Counted from the stretch's first letter, positions 1-9,196 are shown. The stretch: 39,390 bases of DNA from Candidatus Woesearchaeota archaeon (GCA_016180035.1 JACPCA010000010.1:1-39390), one strand, 5' to 3'. Translations and numbers: made by a program. The notes: generated by a model not told the origin, from the sequence alone.

Positions 1-461
1 ATCTTGGTAAGGGCGCAGTAGAGGAATCTGGCGACGACTTTCGGGCTGTTGTGGATGAGAAGGCTCGGGATGGAATCAAGCAGGAAGAACGCGTCTGATG
101 GCAGCGACTTGAAAGCTGACGAAAGCGCTATAGAGCCTTCTGTCAAGGCTGCTGTGCTGGACAGGTGGATCGTTGCCTTGCTGTCTTGTTCTTTCTTTCC
201 CTGCGCAGCGCAGATCGTGCACACGATGAAAGCCTTATCTGGACCGATGCCCTCATCGCTCAGGCTTGACCGGATGGCAGTGCAGGGCTGAGAAGAGGAA
301 AGCACGAGAGCGGTTGATCCCGCGGAAATATTCTCTTTGAGGATGGCGAGGGCGGCAGCCCGCAGGTTGTCTGATGCCACTTCAACTAGCACGACCCAGT
401 GCTTGGGCAGGCTTGCAAAGAGATTCTGTACGTTTTTGCTTATTGAGTCTTGCGGTGGCAT
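1..461 (-). CDS. Partial RecA/KaiC-fold-like protein without a visible P-loop, running off the left edge
   Basis: Open minus frame from ATG at 461 (MPPQDSISKNVQNLFASLPKHWVVLVEVASDNLRAAALAILKENISAG...FLLDSIPSLLIHNSPKVVARFLYCALTK) with no stop to the edge; resembles the 506-1174 product (LFLDSISVLSLYHTPKDVSRFAAFLSK). Missing from the ORF track. Confidence 0.7.
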   Translation of the reverse strand, partial: MPPQDSISKNVQNLFASLPKHWVVLVEVASDNLRAAALAILKENISAGSTALVLSSSQPCTAIRSSLSDEGIGPDKAFIVCTICAAQGKKEQDSKATIHLSSTAALTEGSIALSSAFKSLPSDAFFLLDSIPSLLIHNSPKVVARFLYCALTK

Positions 462-505
462 GGTGGCGTGGTGTTGTACAGGAAGTATATTGATTGATGC
501 TCTTA

Positions 506-1174
506 TCACGTTTTCCTATCAAGCTTCCGCCGTGGAGATGCGACTGTGACCACTCGGTGGACAGTTGATCGTAACTGGTCAATGCAGGTTCCTTTTCTCC
601 TGAATGGCGGAGCCTGGATGATGACCCATTCGATATGCTCCTTCTTGAGCGTCTTGGAGAGGAACGCGGCAAACCTGCTGACATCTTTGGGAGTGTGGTA
701 TAAGGAAAGGACAGAGATGGAATCCAGGAAGAGCACCTTATTCTTGGACTTGACAGTCTTGATAACATCCATCACGGTCCAGATGAGATCGTCAATGTCA
801 AAGCCGTCCCGGAGATAGGCGCATCGGGGAATTGTGGGAAGAGTGGCATGTCCATGATGCGACACGCCGTCAATGAACCATACGCGGCGGATGCTGATGC
901 TGCGCTCTTTCAGGATGGAAGCAAGATTCCGATACGGGCGCTGAAGGGAAAGATAGATGCACTGGTACTTATGCTTGTTGACCAGCAGCCGGATCATTTC
1001 CATGTTCACGTCAAAATACTGCTCGACAGGGACGTGAAGGAGGAAGCTCGTGTCGTGCAATCCCTTCCGAAAGTGGGATTCCAGCTCTTTCGTGATATTG
1101 GCGCCGTTGATGAGGAGATCACCCGCAGCTTTCACGGCTTTCTTTTTGGCATTGCGTTTCATGATGATAATCAC
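506..1174 (-). CDS. RecA/KaiC-fold-like protein, no Walker A motif visible, Walker-B-like KVLFLDSISVL
   Basis: Long ORF in line with neighbouring minus-strand genes; similar to the upstream and downstream paralogues. Confidence 0.7.
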   Translation of the reverse strand: MIIIMKRNAKKKAVKAAGDLLINGANITKELESHFRKGLHDTSFLLHVPVEQYFDVNMEMIRLLVNKHKYQCIYLSLQRPYRNLASILKERSISIRRVWFIDGVSHHGHATLPTIPRCAYLRDGFDIDDLIWTVMDVIKTVKSKNKVLFLDSISVLSLYHTPKDVSRFAAFLSKTLKKEHIEWVIIQAPPFRRKGTCIDQLRSTVHRVVTVASPRRKLDRKT

Positions 1175-1206
1175 GTTCTTACCATAATCGTTACCGCTCT
1201 TGATCG

Positions 1207-2184
1207 TTACTGCCCTTCTTCGGAAAATACTTCCTGCGCCGGATAGACGACGATGCCATCCTCGCTGGTGATCTGCATGGCAGCAATCTTCTTCTGGAAC
1301 TTCGCGCCGCGAATCTTCAGGATTTCCAGCGCGTTCTCCCGGACATTGCCGCGCTTGAAGTTGTACATGACGATAACGCCGTCGGCAAGGAATTCCTCGA
1401 CACCGGACGCTGTCAGATGATGCACGACATCAGTTGATTCCGAGATGAGGAAGGACGTCGCGCCGATCTCCTCAAACAGCTTGAACAGCTGCTCGACGTA
1501 GATGCGGTACGTCTCTTCTTTTCCGACAAAAGCGGCGGCAATCGCGGAGAGGGAATCTACGACAATCCTGTCCGGCACGAACCAGTCGGGAAACAGCAGC
1601 GGCTTGACATCGATCAGCAGTTCTCCTCGCGCCTTTTCCAGCATGGCTTCCACTTGCCGGGTGATGTCAAACGGGCTGAAGCGCTTGATGAGCAGGCTGC
1701 CTTTCTTCTCCATCGCTTTCCATTCCCAGCCAAAGTCATCCATGTGATTCTTGAGCCGATCTTCAGACTCTTCAAACGTAAGATAAAGGCACTTTTCCCC
1801 GTGAGACGCGGCATAGGCAGCAGTCTGAAGGCAGAAGATGGTCTTGCCGGATCCCGGCCCGCCGCAGACAAGGATAGAAAGCCCTTTGGGGATGCCTTTG
1901 TCAAGCAGAGAATCAACACCAGGAATGCCGGTAAAGATCCAACCTCCCTCTTTGGGCACTACCGATTTAGGCGCTATTCTTTTTTTGTCTTGCGGCAGCC
2001 GGCCCCTGATAGTGTCTCGCTGGTCCCGAACATGGCCTGGCATAGCCATTGGCTTCTTTTTCAGGGACGCTGCCATGTCCCTGTGGAGAGAAATCATGTC
2101 AATGCCGAGGGAGGAGAAGCTATTGTCGCCCAAGCTGTTCTCGCCGCTGCTGCTTTCAGATGATGGGAATGGAGAGGAAGCCAT
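1207..2184 (-). CDS. KaiC/RadA-like ATPase
   Basis: GIPGVDSLLDKGIPKGLSILVCGGPGSGKTIFCLQTAAYAASHGEKCLYLTFEES is a typical KaiC-domain P-loop region. Confidence 0.88.
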   Translation of the reverse strand: MASSPFPSSESSSGENSLGDNSFSSLGIDMISLHRDMAASLKKKPMAMPGHVRDQRDTIRGRLPQDKKRIAPKSVVPKEGGWIFTGIPGVDSLLDKGIPKGLSILVCGGPGSGKTIFCLQTAAYAASHGEKCLYLTFEESEDRLKNHMDDFGWEWKAMEKKGSLLIKRFSPFDITRQVEAMLEKARGELLIDVKPLLFPDWFVPDRIVVDSLSAIAAAFVGKEETYRIYVEQLFKLFEEIGATSFLISESTDVVHHLTASGVEEFLADGVIVMYNFKRGNVRENALEILKIRGAKFQKKIAAMQITSEDGIVVYPAQEVFSEEGQ

Positions 2185-2273
2185 GACAAAGTTTGGGACG
2201 ATGGGATTTAAAAATGTTGTGATAGCAAAAGTGCCAAAATCAGCCTATAACAAACCTTAAATAGAGGTGATGT

Positions 2274-4352
2274 GTGAACAGAGAGATGATTCATACTCTG
2301 GAGAATAGCGCCGCTAAAAAAACAGCTCTTCTTTTCTTCCTCGCTTTCATTCTGTTGCTTTCTTTCCCTGCCATCATTGCGCAGGAAACAAGCGTGGCGA
2401 ACAGGAGCACGGACAAGTGGATCTATAACAGCGACTATCTTGTGCTGGACGTCAACCTTGCCACGACAGCAGAAAAGAGAGCCAATGGCCCGGCGCCGTA
2501 TCTGGATTATGTATCAGCAGACATCACGTTCTACCCCCGCGAAAATGACCTCCAGAAAGTGCTGTCAAGAGAGTATACCCCCCAGCCTGCCGAAGAGGGT
2601 GACAAGCTTATTTTCCGATGGGACACTCCGCGCGACAGCAGCCTCTTCCGTGCAGACATGAAAAGCACGGTCAAGATCTCTAACAAGCCCATGAGGATCA
2701 CCAAGAGCGTTGCCTTCCCGATCCAGAAAAAAGACATCCCTGATGATGCAGAAGAGTACACCAAGCCGGCGAAGATCATTGATGTCAACGCCGACATCGT
2801 CAATCTCGCATCGCAGCTGGCTGCCGGCGAAACAGACCTGATGGCCGTCGTGGACAAGATAGCGTTGTGGACGACGGACAATATCAAGTACGATCTCAGC
2901 ACAGTGACCGCAGAGGCAACGCAGCAGGCAAGCTGGGTGATGGCGAACAAGGTCGGCGTCTGCGACGAGCTTACCTCCCTGTTCATCGCCCTGCTCCGCT
3001 CGAATGGCATCCCGGCACGCTTCGTCTCCGGCATCTCCTACACCAATTCCGACCTGTTTTCAGAGCGGTGGGGTCCGCACGGCTGGGCAGAAGTGTATTT
3101 TCCCGACTATGGCTGGATACCGTATGACGTGACCTATGGCGAGTACGGCTTCATTGACCCGACGCACATCACGTCCAAGATCTCTGCTGATGCTGAAAAG
3201 ATCACGACGAAGTACGGCTGGCGCGGCAAGGATGTCACGCTGGACATCAAGGGCTTCGAGAGCAGCGTGAAGATTGCCGACTACGGAACAGAGCTGTCCC
3301 CGTATATTGACCTTGATACGGAGGTGTTCAAGGGCAGCGTCAATTTCGGCTCGTACAATTTTGTGACGGCAACCGTAAAAAACAAGGGGGCATTCTATCA
3401 GCCGCTGGACGTCTTCTTATCCAAGACAGAGAAGCTGACCGTGCTCGACAATAACCGGCAGCATGTCCTGCTCAAGCCGTACGAGGAGAAAAAAGTATTC
3501 TGGAGAATCCATGTCGATCCGGAGCTGGAGAAAGATTTCATCTACACCTTCCCTGTCTCTGTCTCGACGCTCGGAGAGGTGAGCCAGCAGAAGGAATTCA
3601 AGGCGATCAAGGGCGGCATCATGATCACGAAGGACAGGATGGAAGAAACTATCACCCGGATGAAAGGGGAAGAAAAGAAAGAGTACAACACTGCCATCAC
3701 GGTGGAGTGCAATGCTGACAAGGGAGAGTTCTACGCAGAAGAATCCCCGATGATCCAGTGCACCCTAACCAACAAAGGCAACACGTTCTTTAAAGGCTTG
3801 AGCGTGTGCATCAAGAGCCAGTGCGACACGATCGACCTTGGCATCCAACAGCAGAAGACGGTCTCGTTCCAGCTTGGCGCGACAGAAAAAGGCCTCAACG
3901 AGATTGTCATCGACATCAGCAATGATCAGCTCAAGGAGCAGCACGTGGTCGAGTTTTCTGTCACGGACAAGCCAGGCCTCACTATCGGAAACATCATCGC
4001 TCCAGGCGAGGTCGGATTCAAGGACAGCTTCAGCGTGAATGTGACTATCGACCGGACGTCAGATTCTGCACCGACGAATGTTCATATCACCTTCAAGGCA
4101 GGCGGGGCAAGCCAGACGATGGATCTTCAAGAATTAACCCAGCCCCAGCAGTACCAGATCATCATGAGCGGGTCCGACCTGAATAAGGGGCAGAACGAGA
4201 TCACGGTTGAGGCCGCCTATCAGGACCGGTTAGGAAACACGTTCACCGCATCAGGAAAAGGAACAGTCACGCTCCGGCCCCTGAGCGTATGGCAGAAAGC
4301 GTATGTTGTTCTCCGAAATATCGGGAATGCTGTTCTTGGAGTGTTTAGCTAA
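2274..4352 (+). CDS. Secreted/membrane transglutaminase-like protein
   Basis: N-terminal signal/TM segment; NKVGVCDELTSLFIALLRSNGIPARFVSG...GPHGWAEVYFPDYGWIPYD carries Cys-His-Asp transglutaminase core motifs; beta-rich C-terminal part. Confidence 0.88.
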   Translation: MNREMIHTLENSAAKKTALLFFLAFILLLSFPAIIAQETSVANRSTDKWIYNSDYLVLDVNLATTAEKRANGPAPYLDYVSADITFYPRENDLQKVLSREYTPQPAEEGDKLIFRWDTPRDSSLFRADMKSTVKISNKPMRITKSVAFPIQKKDIPDDAEEYTKPAKIIDVNADIVNLASQLAAGETDLMAVVDKIALWTTDNIKYDLSTVTAEATQQASWVMANKVGVCDELTSLFIALLRSNGIPARFVSGISYTNSDLFSERWGPHGWAEVYFPDYGWIPYDVTYGEYGFIDPTHITSKISADAEKITTKYGWRGKDVTLDIKGFESSVKIADYGTELSPYIDLDTEVFKGSVNFGSYNFVTATVKNKGAFYQPLDVFLSKTEKLTVLDNNRQHVLLKPYEEKKVFWRIHVDPELEKDFIYTFPVSVSTLGEVSQQKEFKAIKGGIMITKDRMEETITRMKGEEKKEYNTAITVECNADKGEFYAEESPMIQCTLTNKGNTFFKGLSVCIKSQCDTIDLGIQQQKTVSFQLGATEKGLNEIVIDISNDQLKEQHVVEFSVTDKPGLTIGNIIAPGEVGFKDSFSVNVTIDRTSDSAPTNVHITFKAGGASQTMDLQELTQPQQYQIIMSGSDLNKGQNEITVEAAYQDRLGNTFTASGKGTVTLRPLSVWQKAYVVLRNIGNAVLGVFS

Positions 4353-4368
4353 ATTGGAGTGTTTAGCT
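4336..4368 (+). repeat. 15-bp tandem duplication TTGGAGTGTTTAGCT (18-bp period) spanning the transglutaminase stop codon
   Basis: 4336-4350 and 4354-4368 are identical. Confidence 0.9.
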
Positions 4369-4396
4369 GGATCGCAAGAGATCAGGAGATGGGAGG

Positions 4397-4714
4397 ATGC
4401 GCAAGCCCCAGAAGAAAACACGGCAGGAAGAGGCATTGTCCCACTTCCACCAGCTCTTCAGGCAGGCCTCTGCTGTTGCTAAGGCAAACCCTGCACTTGC
4501 GGATAGGTATGTCCTGATGGCGCGGCGGATTGCCATGCGGAACAGGATCAGCATGCCGCGGCAGTTCAAGAGGATGATCTGCAAGCACTGCTACCGATTT
4601 CTGCAGCCTGGAACAACCGCACGAGTGCGCGTGGCAAAGAGACGGGTCATCTGGTACTGCCGAAATTGCAAGAAGTATAGCCGGCTCTTGTTTTCTGCAA
4701 GAAAATCCGCTTAA
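4397..4714 (+). CDS. rnp4: RNase P protein component 4 (Rpp21/Rpr2-like)
   Basis: RQFKRMICKHCYRFLQPGTTARVRVAKRRVIWYCRNCKKYSRLLF, CxxC...CxxC in the Rpr2 context. Confidence 0.85.
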   Translation: MRKPQKKTRQEEALSHFHQLFRQASAVAKANPALADRYVLMARRIAMRNRISMPRQFKRMICKHCYRFLQPGTTARVRVAKRRVIWYCRNCKKYSRLLFSARKSA

Positions 4715-4754
4715 GACGTGGGAGAGATTGCTTTCGGATTGATATGGAAGAACC

Positions 4755-5014
4755 GGCTCTGTCCTAAATCTTTTAACGGAGGCACTGCCGCCTAGCGTAG
4801 TCTTAGACTATCTGGCGATACCTGAAGACTCGTTACGATTACGCTTGGTACCCATGCGAACGGAGCGCGGCAGTGCCTCCGTTAAAGGTGGTGCTATTGC
4901 GCTCTGTTCGAGCGTGCCAATCGCACGTATCCCGAGTATCCTAGCATCTGCTTAGGAGATCATGCACGGCGCTCGGCAATAGCACCACCTTTAATCGAGA
5001 TTTAGGACAGAGCC
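4755..5014. mobile_element. Non-autonomous palindromic element (family 1, copy A) with terminal inverted repeats and two internal long-stem hairpins
   Basis: Outer arms 4753-4771/4998-5016 (19 bp, perfect); stem 1 4772-4791/4867-4886 (20 bp, perfect); stem 2 4882-4900/4976-4994 (19 bp, perfect); flanked by perfect 9-bp direct repeat GGAAGAACC (4746-4754 and 5015-5023). Confidence 0.85.
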
Positions 5015-5100
5015 GGAAGAACCACCAGTAAGAACTTCCCTACTCCAGAGTACTCAATGATGGAAAAATTTATAAAGAATTCCTTCCTCACGCCCGGTCT

Positions 5101-6183
5101 ATGGCAGCACAGGGTGGTTTAGTAGAGGTAGACTATGTTGAAGACCGGCTTCGGTCATCTATGCAAAGCTCCTTCAAGAAAGTCCGTGATGACATGAAGC
5201 AGCTGCAGCAATGGCAGCAGTTCCTCGTCAATGACGCAAGAGACACCAGAAAAAACCTGGAGGGCCTTCGCAAAGACGCCATCACCAATGAAAAATTCAA
5301 CATTCTCCGCATCTACCTCAACGAGGTAAAGCAGGAGCTGAAGAAAGCAGAACAGCTCCAGCAATCTATTGACGGCATCCGTACTGACTATCTCTCTAAA
5401 AAAGACTTCCAGGCCTATGCAGCAGAGCTTCTCCAGCAGCTCCGCCGCGTCGAGCGCGTAGCAAAACAGGCAACCCCCCAGGAAGAATTCCGCAAGCTTG
5501 CCGCAGAAGTCAACACCGAGCTGGATCATGTCAAAGAGGACATGGCCGGCGTCGAGAACCGAGGCGGGAAGGTTGTTGATGCCCGAATCGATCATTTTAT
5601 GGAGAGTTTCAACAACAAGGTTGCAGAGCTCAAGCAGCAGGTCGCCCAGTACCGCGATGAGACCTCCCGCTTCATCAAGAAAAGCCATGTGGAAGAGCTT
5701 GTGCACGATATCAACACGGAATTCAACACGCTCAAGCAGGTTGTTGAAGAGCTCGTGCTTCTCCAGCGTGATGCAGAAGAGAAGATCCAGCGCCTCCGAA
5801 AGCGGCTTCGTGAAGAGGAAGAGCAGGGAAAGGCAGGGATGATGGCAGGAACAAGGGGGAAAGGGACATCATTGTCAAGAACACCCTCATCCAGAGCAGC
5901 GGCAAACGTGATGTTTAAGACCGGCAATGAACAGGAGTCCGCATCACCATCATGGCGATGGCTGAAGGCCTGTGGAGGCGTGCTGATTGCGCTGTCCTTC
6001 GCCTCTATTGCCGGAAGCATCGGCGCCTATGCTGCAAACAAGCTGGCATGGATTGACTGGCTCGTGGCTAGTGCAGTTATCCTCTTTGCTGTTGGAACGG
6101 TGCTCTGGGCTATTGCCAGCGTAAAACAAGGTCGGGAACAGGCGCAACAGGCAAAGGGTGTTGGCGGGAGCAAAAAAAGATGA
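5101..6183 (+). CDS. Long coiled-coil protein with two C-terminal transmembrane segments
   Basis: Heptad-rich, K/E/Q-rich sequence followed by GGVLIALSFASIAGSIGAYA and WLVASAVILFAVGTVLWAIASV. Confidence 0.8.
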   Translation: MAAQGGLVEVDYVEDRLRSSMQSSFKKVRDDMKQLQQWQQFLVNDARDTRKNLEGLRKDAITNEKFNILRIYLNEVKQELKKAEQLQQSIDGIRTDYLSKKDFQAYAAELLQQLRRVERVAKQATPQEEFRKLAAEVNTELDHVKEDMAGVENRGGKVVDARIDHFMESFNNKVAELKQQVAQYRDETSRFIKKSHVEELVHDINTEFNTLKQVVEELVLLQRDAEEKIQRLRKRLREEEEQGKAGMMAGTRGKGTSLSRTPSSRAAANVMFKTGNEQESASPSWRWLKACGGVLIALSFASIAGSIGAYAANKLAWIDWLVASAVILFAVGTVLWAIASVKQGREQAQQAKGVGGSKKR

Positions 6184-6326
6184 AGCAAAAAAGGATGATG
6201 GTGGTAATACCTGCCTTTTCCGCCTGCTTATTCATTCGTTGATGACCAACTGCCACGCCTCGCATAAAAAAGAAAATACATATATACTACTTCTCCCTTA
6301 AAACGCGAAAAAGAGGTGCCTCAGCA

Positions 6327-7151
6327 ATGGGGAAAATCGTAGGGGTCATTTCTATCAAGGGCGGGGTTGGCAAGACAACGACTGTAGCCAATCTAGGGGC
6401 AGTTCTCTCTCACGAATTCGGGCAGAAAGTGCTTGTTGTTGACGCCAACTTCTCCGCAGCCAATCTCGGCCTCCATTTCGGGCTCGTGAACCCGGAAGCT
6501 ACCCTGCAAGATGTCATGGTGGATAAGAAGCGGGTGTGGGAAGTCATCTATGAATACTGGGATAACTTCCACATCATCCCGTCCCATGTCGTGCCAAAAA
6601 AGGTCAACCCTCTCAAGCTGAAAGGGAAGCTCAACCTGATCAAGGACAAGTACGACATCATCCTGATCGATTCTTCTCCTTCATTAAATGAAGAGATCTT
6701 GGCAACCATGATCGCCGCCGACGAGCTGCTCGTCATCAGCAGCCCGGATTATCCTACCCTAAGCTGCACGATTCACGCCGTGAAGATTGCCAAGCGCCAG
6801 GGAACACCCATTACCGGCATCATCCTCAACAAGGTCCGCAATAAGGAATTTGAAGTGTCCACCGAGGATGTCGAAGCAGCGACGGGAACTCCAGTGATCG
6901 GCGTGCTGCCGGATGACGTGAACCTTCTCGCAGCGCTATCCCAGACAAGGCCGGCAGTCGAGCACGACCCGTACAGCGATGCCGTCATCGAATACAAGAA
7001 GATTGCGGCAGCCATGGCCGGCCAGTCGTATGATGATCCCCGCTTCACGGCAAAACTCCGGCGGATCTTCAGCAAGGACATCCCAAAAGAAGAGGTCAAC
7101 CGGCAGCTTCTCCGAGAAGGGCTGCTGAACCAGCCGCCTTCAGGTTCCTGA
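6327..7151 (+). CDS. MinD/ParA family ATPase
   Basis: MGKIVGVISIKGGVGKTTTVANLGAVL deviant Walker A; DIILIDSSPSLNEE. Confidence 0.92.
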   Translation: MGKIVGVISIKGGVGKTTTVANLGAVLSHEFGQKVLVVDANFSAANLGLHFGLVNPEATLQDVMVDKKRVWEVIYEYWDNFHIIPSHVVPKKVNPLKLKGKLNLIKDKYDIILIDSSPSLNEEILATMIAADELLVISSPDYPTLSCTIHAVKIAKRQGTPITGIILNKVRNKEFEVSTEDVEAATGTPVIGVLPDDVNLLAALSQTRPAVEHDPYSDAVIEYKKIAAAMAGQSYDDPRFTAKLRRIFSKDIPKEEVNRQLLREGLLNQPPSGS

Positions 7152-7164
7152 AAGCGGGGCAGCC

Positions 7165-7665
7165 ATGGCGTCTTCGACAGCATTCAAGCCTGCGCTTTGG
7201 ATCATCTTTATCGCAGGCATTCTGGGAATGATTCTCTCTTTGTTTCTGGCCGTGACGCATTACACCGGAACCGGCGGCGCGTGCCCGAAACCAGCTCATG
7301 GCCAGCGGCCGGCCTGCGACATCGTCAACCAGAGCGTTTATTCTGAAGTGCTTGGCATCCCGATTGCAGGAATTGCCTTTTTAGTATTCTTGTGGTACGC
7401 CATCGCATCCCGCACCCTGCTGAGGGGAAAAGACCTCACCGATTGGCATGCATGGCTCACGCCAAACCATCTCCGATGGAGCATTAGTATTGTGGCAGCG
7501 GCAAGCCTTGTGGTTGCAGGATACCTCTTGTTCATCTTGTATGCTGTTCTGAAAACAGCCTGCATCTATTGTTTGATGACGCATACGCTGACCTTGATCG
7601 TCTTTGCGGCAGCGGTGTTGGGAGTGTGGAGGAAGAGTGGAAAGAGCGCCACGCATAGATGCTGA
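7165..7665 (+). CDS. Vitamin K epoxide reductase (VKOR) family membrane protein
   Basis: Multiple TM segments, ACDIVNQSVYSEVLGIPIA and active-site-like CIYC motif. Confidence 0.88.
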   Translation: MASSTAFKPALWIIFIAGILGMILSLFLAVTHYTGTGGACPKPAHGQRPACDIVNQSVYSEVLGIPIAGIAFLVFLWYAIASRTLLRGKDLTDWHAWLTPNHLRWSISIVAAASLVVAGYLLFILYAVLKTACIYCLMTHTLTLIVFAAAVLGVWRKSGKSATHRC

Positions 7666-7737
7666 CCTGACGAGCAAGTCCATCGCATACAACCGATCAC
7701 CCAATACCTTAAATACAACTCTTATTCTCCTGCAAAC

Positions 7738-8001
7738 ATGGAATACGATCTTGAGATTGAGAAGGCTATCGACAAAGTGAAGCAGGAACATGCCCGGCGC
7801 GTCTGCATCCAGCTGCCGGATGGCCTGAAAACGCGCTCCAAAGAGATCTGCGACAGGATCCAGCAGGCAACTGGCGCCACGGTAATCATCTGGGCAGGGT
7901 CAAACTTCGGCGCCTGCGATCTCGCGCTCGACGTGGAGCGCATAGGGGTTGATCTTCTTCTGGCATGGGGCCATACGGAATGGCAGTATCGGACAGCATA
8001 G
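7738..8001 (+). pseudogene. Truncated Dph2-like diphthamide synthesis protein (N-terminal domain only)
   Basis: VCIQLPDGLKTRSKEICDRIQQATGATVIIWAGSNFGACDLALDVERIGVDLLLAWGHTEW matches the Dph1/Dph2 N-terminal pattern, then stops at 87 aa. Confidence 0.65.
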
Positions 8002-8035
8002 AAATAGTTAAAGAGTTAAACATCCTGAAAAATTC

Positions 8036-8578
8036 TTACTCTCCTCTCTTGTCAGCAACTGCGTCAAGCGAGGATGGAAGGCGGCTTGCTGATTGGAGAA
8101 GCCTTTCTTCCAGATCACGCAAGAATGGCAACAACGTAAAGGATGATGGCCCTTGAACATTCCCTATTTCTTGATGATAAGTATGCATATGAGGAGAACA
8201 GGCAAGTTCCCACGTTCTCTGTCCTTCGTGAGGATCGTCCCAGACCACACGCCAGTGAACCTGACCGGTAGGAGCAACAGCCTCGTACAGCGCAGGGCGT
8301 AATGGCCGGTACTGTTTAGTGTCATCAACGATTTCTAGAAGTTCAACCTCTGCATGGACAACGACCTCATGGCGATCGTACTGCAAGCCCGGAGAAACAT
8401 CAGGAATCCTGTCTATCGATGCTGCTGAATCACCAGTAGAAAGTTTTACCAGCGCAACATCAGAACGATATCGCCCGGTAAGAGCAGCACGACTACCATT
8501 GCCCACCCCCGCAGGTTCCAAAGACACAGCGGCATAGCCCATTGTTCGTGCTTCAGCCATAAGCAAACTACCCATCAC
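8036..8578 (-). CDS. Hypothetical protein
   Basis: 180-aa ORF in an otherwise empty interval; no family recognised. Confidence 0.5.
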   Translation of the reverse strand: MMGSLLMAEARTMGYAAVSLEPAGVGNGSRAALTGRYRSDVALVKLSTGDSAASIDRIPDVSPGLQYDRHEVVVHAEVELLEIVDDTKQYRPLRPALYEAVAPTGQVHWRVVWDDPHEGQRTWELACSPHMHTYHQEIGNVQGPSSFTLLPFLRDLEERLLQSASRLPSSLDAVADKRGE

Positions 8579-8682
8579 ACAGTCACCATAATCAAACAGG
8601 TAGAATAATTGAAGATAGAGAAGTATATATAGTTTGCTTTTTAAAACCTAAAAACGATTAAAAGATGATGAATAACAAGACA

Positions 8683-9105
8683 TCATAACTCCAATTCACC
8701 GTCAATCTCTCGGGCTACCTTGCGAAGATCATCGCAGGCGCGGAGGAGGTCTTTTTCTATCTCGTCAACAACTGCTTCGAGGGTTCCGACTCTCAGAAAG
8801 TACTGGTTCCGTTCATTAACAACAAGGCCCGCGTCAAGGAGCTTGTCAAGATGGTGAATGACCGTTCCCCTGCTGAGGCTGGTCTTGTAGGCAAGCTCGT
8901 CGCTAGTCAGGGGCTGGTTTCGCTTGGCTGCCTGGAGAAGCTCGATGAAGATGCGGAAGCAGCTTCTGTCCTTGTCGCGGAGGTTGAACAAGCCGAGAGA
9001 ATTCCCAAACCATTGGAGCTCTTCGTTGAGGTCGCGCCGGACCGGCTTTCGGACGCGGATGATCGTGATGCGCTGATGGGTGATCGGAAAGGAGATGGTT
9101 GCCAT
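8683..9105 (-). CDS. Winged-helix/ArsR-type transcriptional regulator divergent from grpE
   Basis: PLTSDELAYKTSLSRGTVIHHLDKLLDAGLVVNERNQYFLR helix-turn-helix/wing. Confidence 0.82.
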   Translation of the reverse strand: MATISFPITHQRITIIRVRKPVRRDLNEELQWFGNSLGLFNLRDKDRSCFRIFIELLQAAKRNQPLTSDELAYKTSLSRGTVIHHLDKLLDAGLVVNERNQYFLRVGTLEAVVDEIEKDLLRACDDLRKVAREIDGELEL

Positions 9106-9147
9106 GAAATAGCAGGGGAAGGCGGACTTTATAAAATTTGCCCGAAA

Positions 9148-9196
9148 ACTTTAAATATTACCTGTTTATCCTAAGTAGAATTGGTTGATTTAAAGT
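9148..9196. promoter_or_regulatory. Divergent promoter with perfect 9-bp inverted repeat ACTTTAAAT...ATTTAAAGT
   Basis: 9148-9156 and 9188-9196 lie between the HTH gene and grpE; both arms are TATA-like. Confidence 0.6.

Noticed and set aside
49-291. 80-aa plus-strand ORF at the left edge and neighbouring plus ORFs to 1246
   Set aside because: The minus-strand frames through the same DNA show paralogy and Walker-B-like motifs, so the plus frames are taken as antisense.
4899-4920. tRNA-like T-loop GTTCGAGC inside family-1 copy A
   Set aside because: No acceptor, D or anticodon arms can be laid out around it; the match is part of the conserved element motif GCGCTCTGTTCG.
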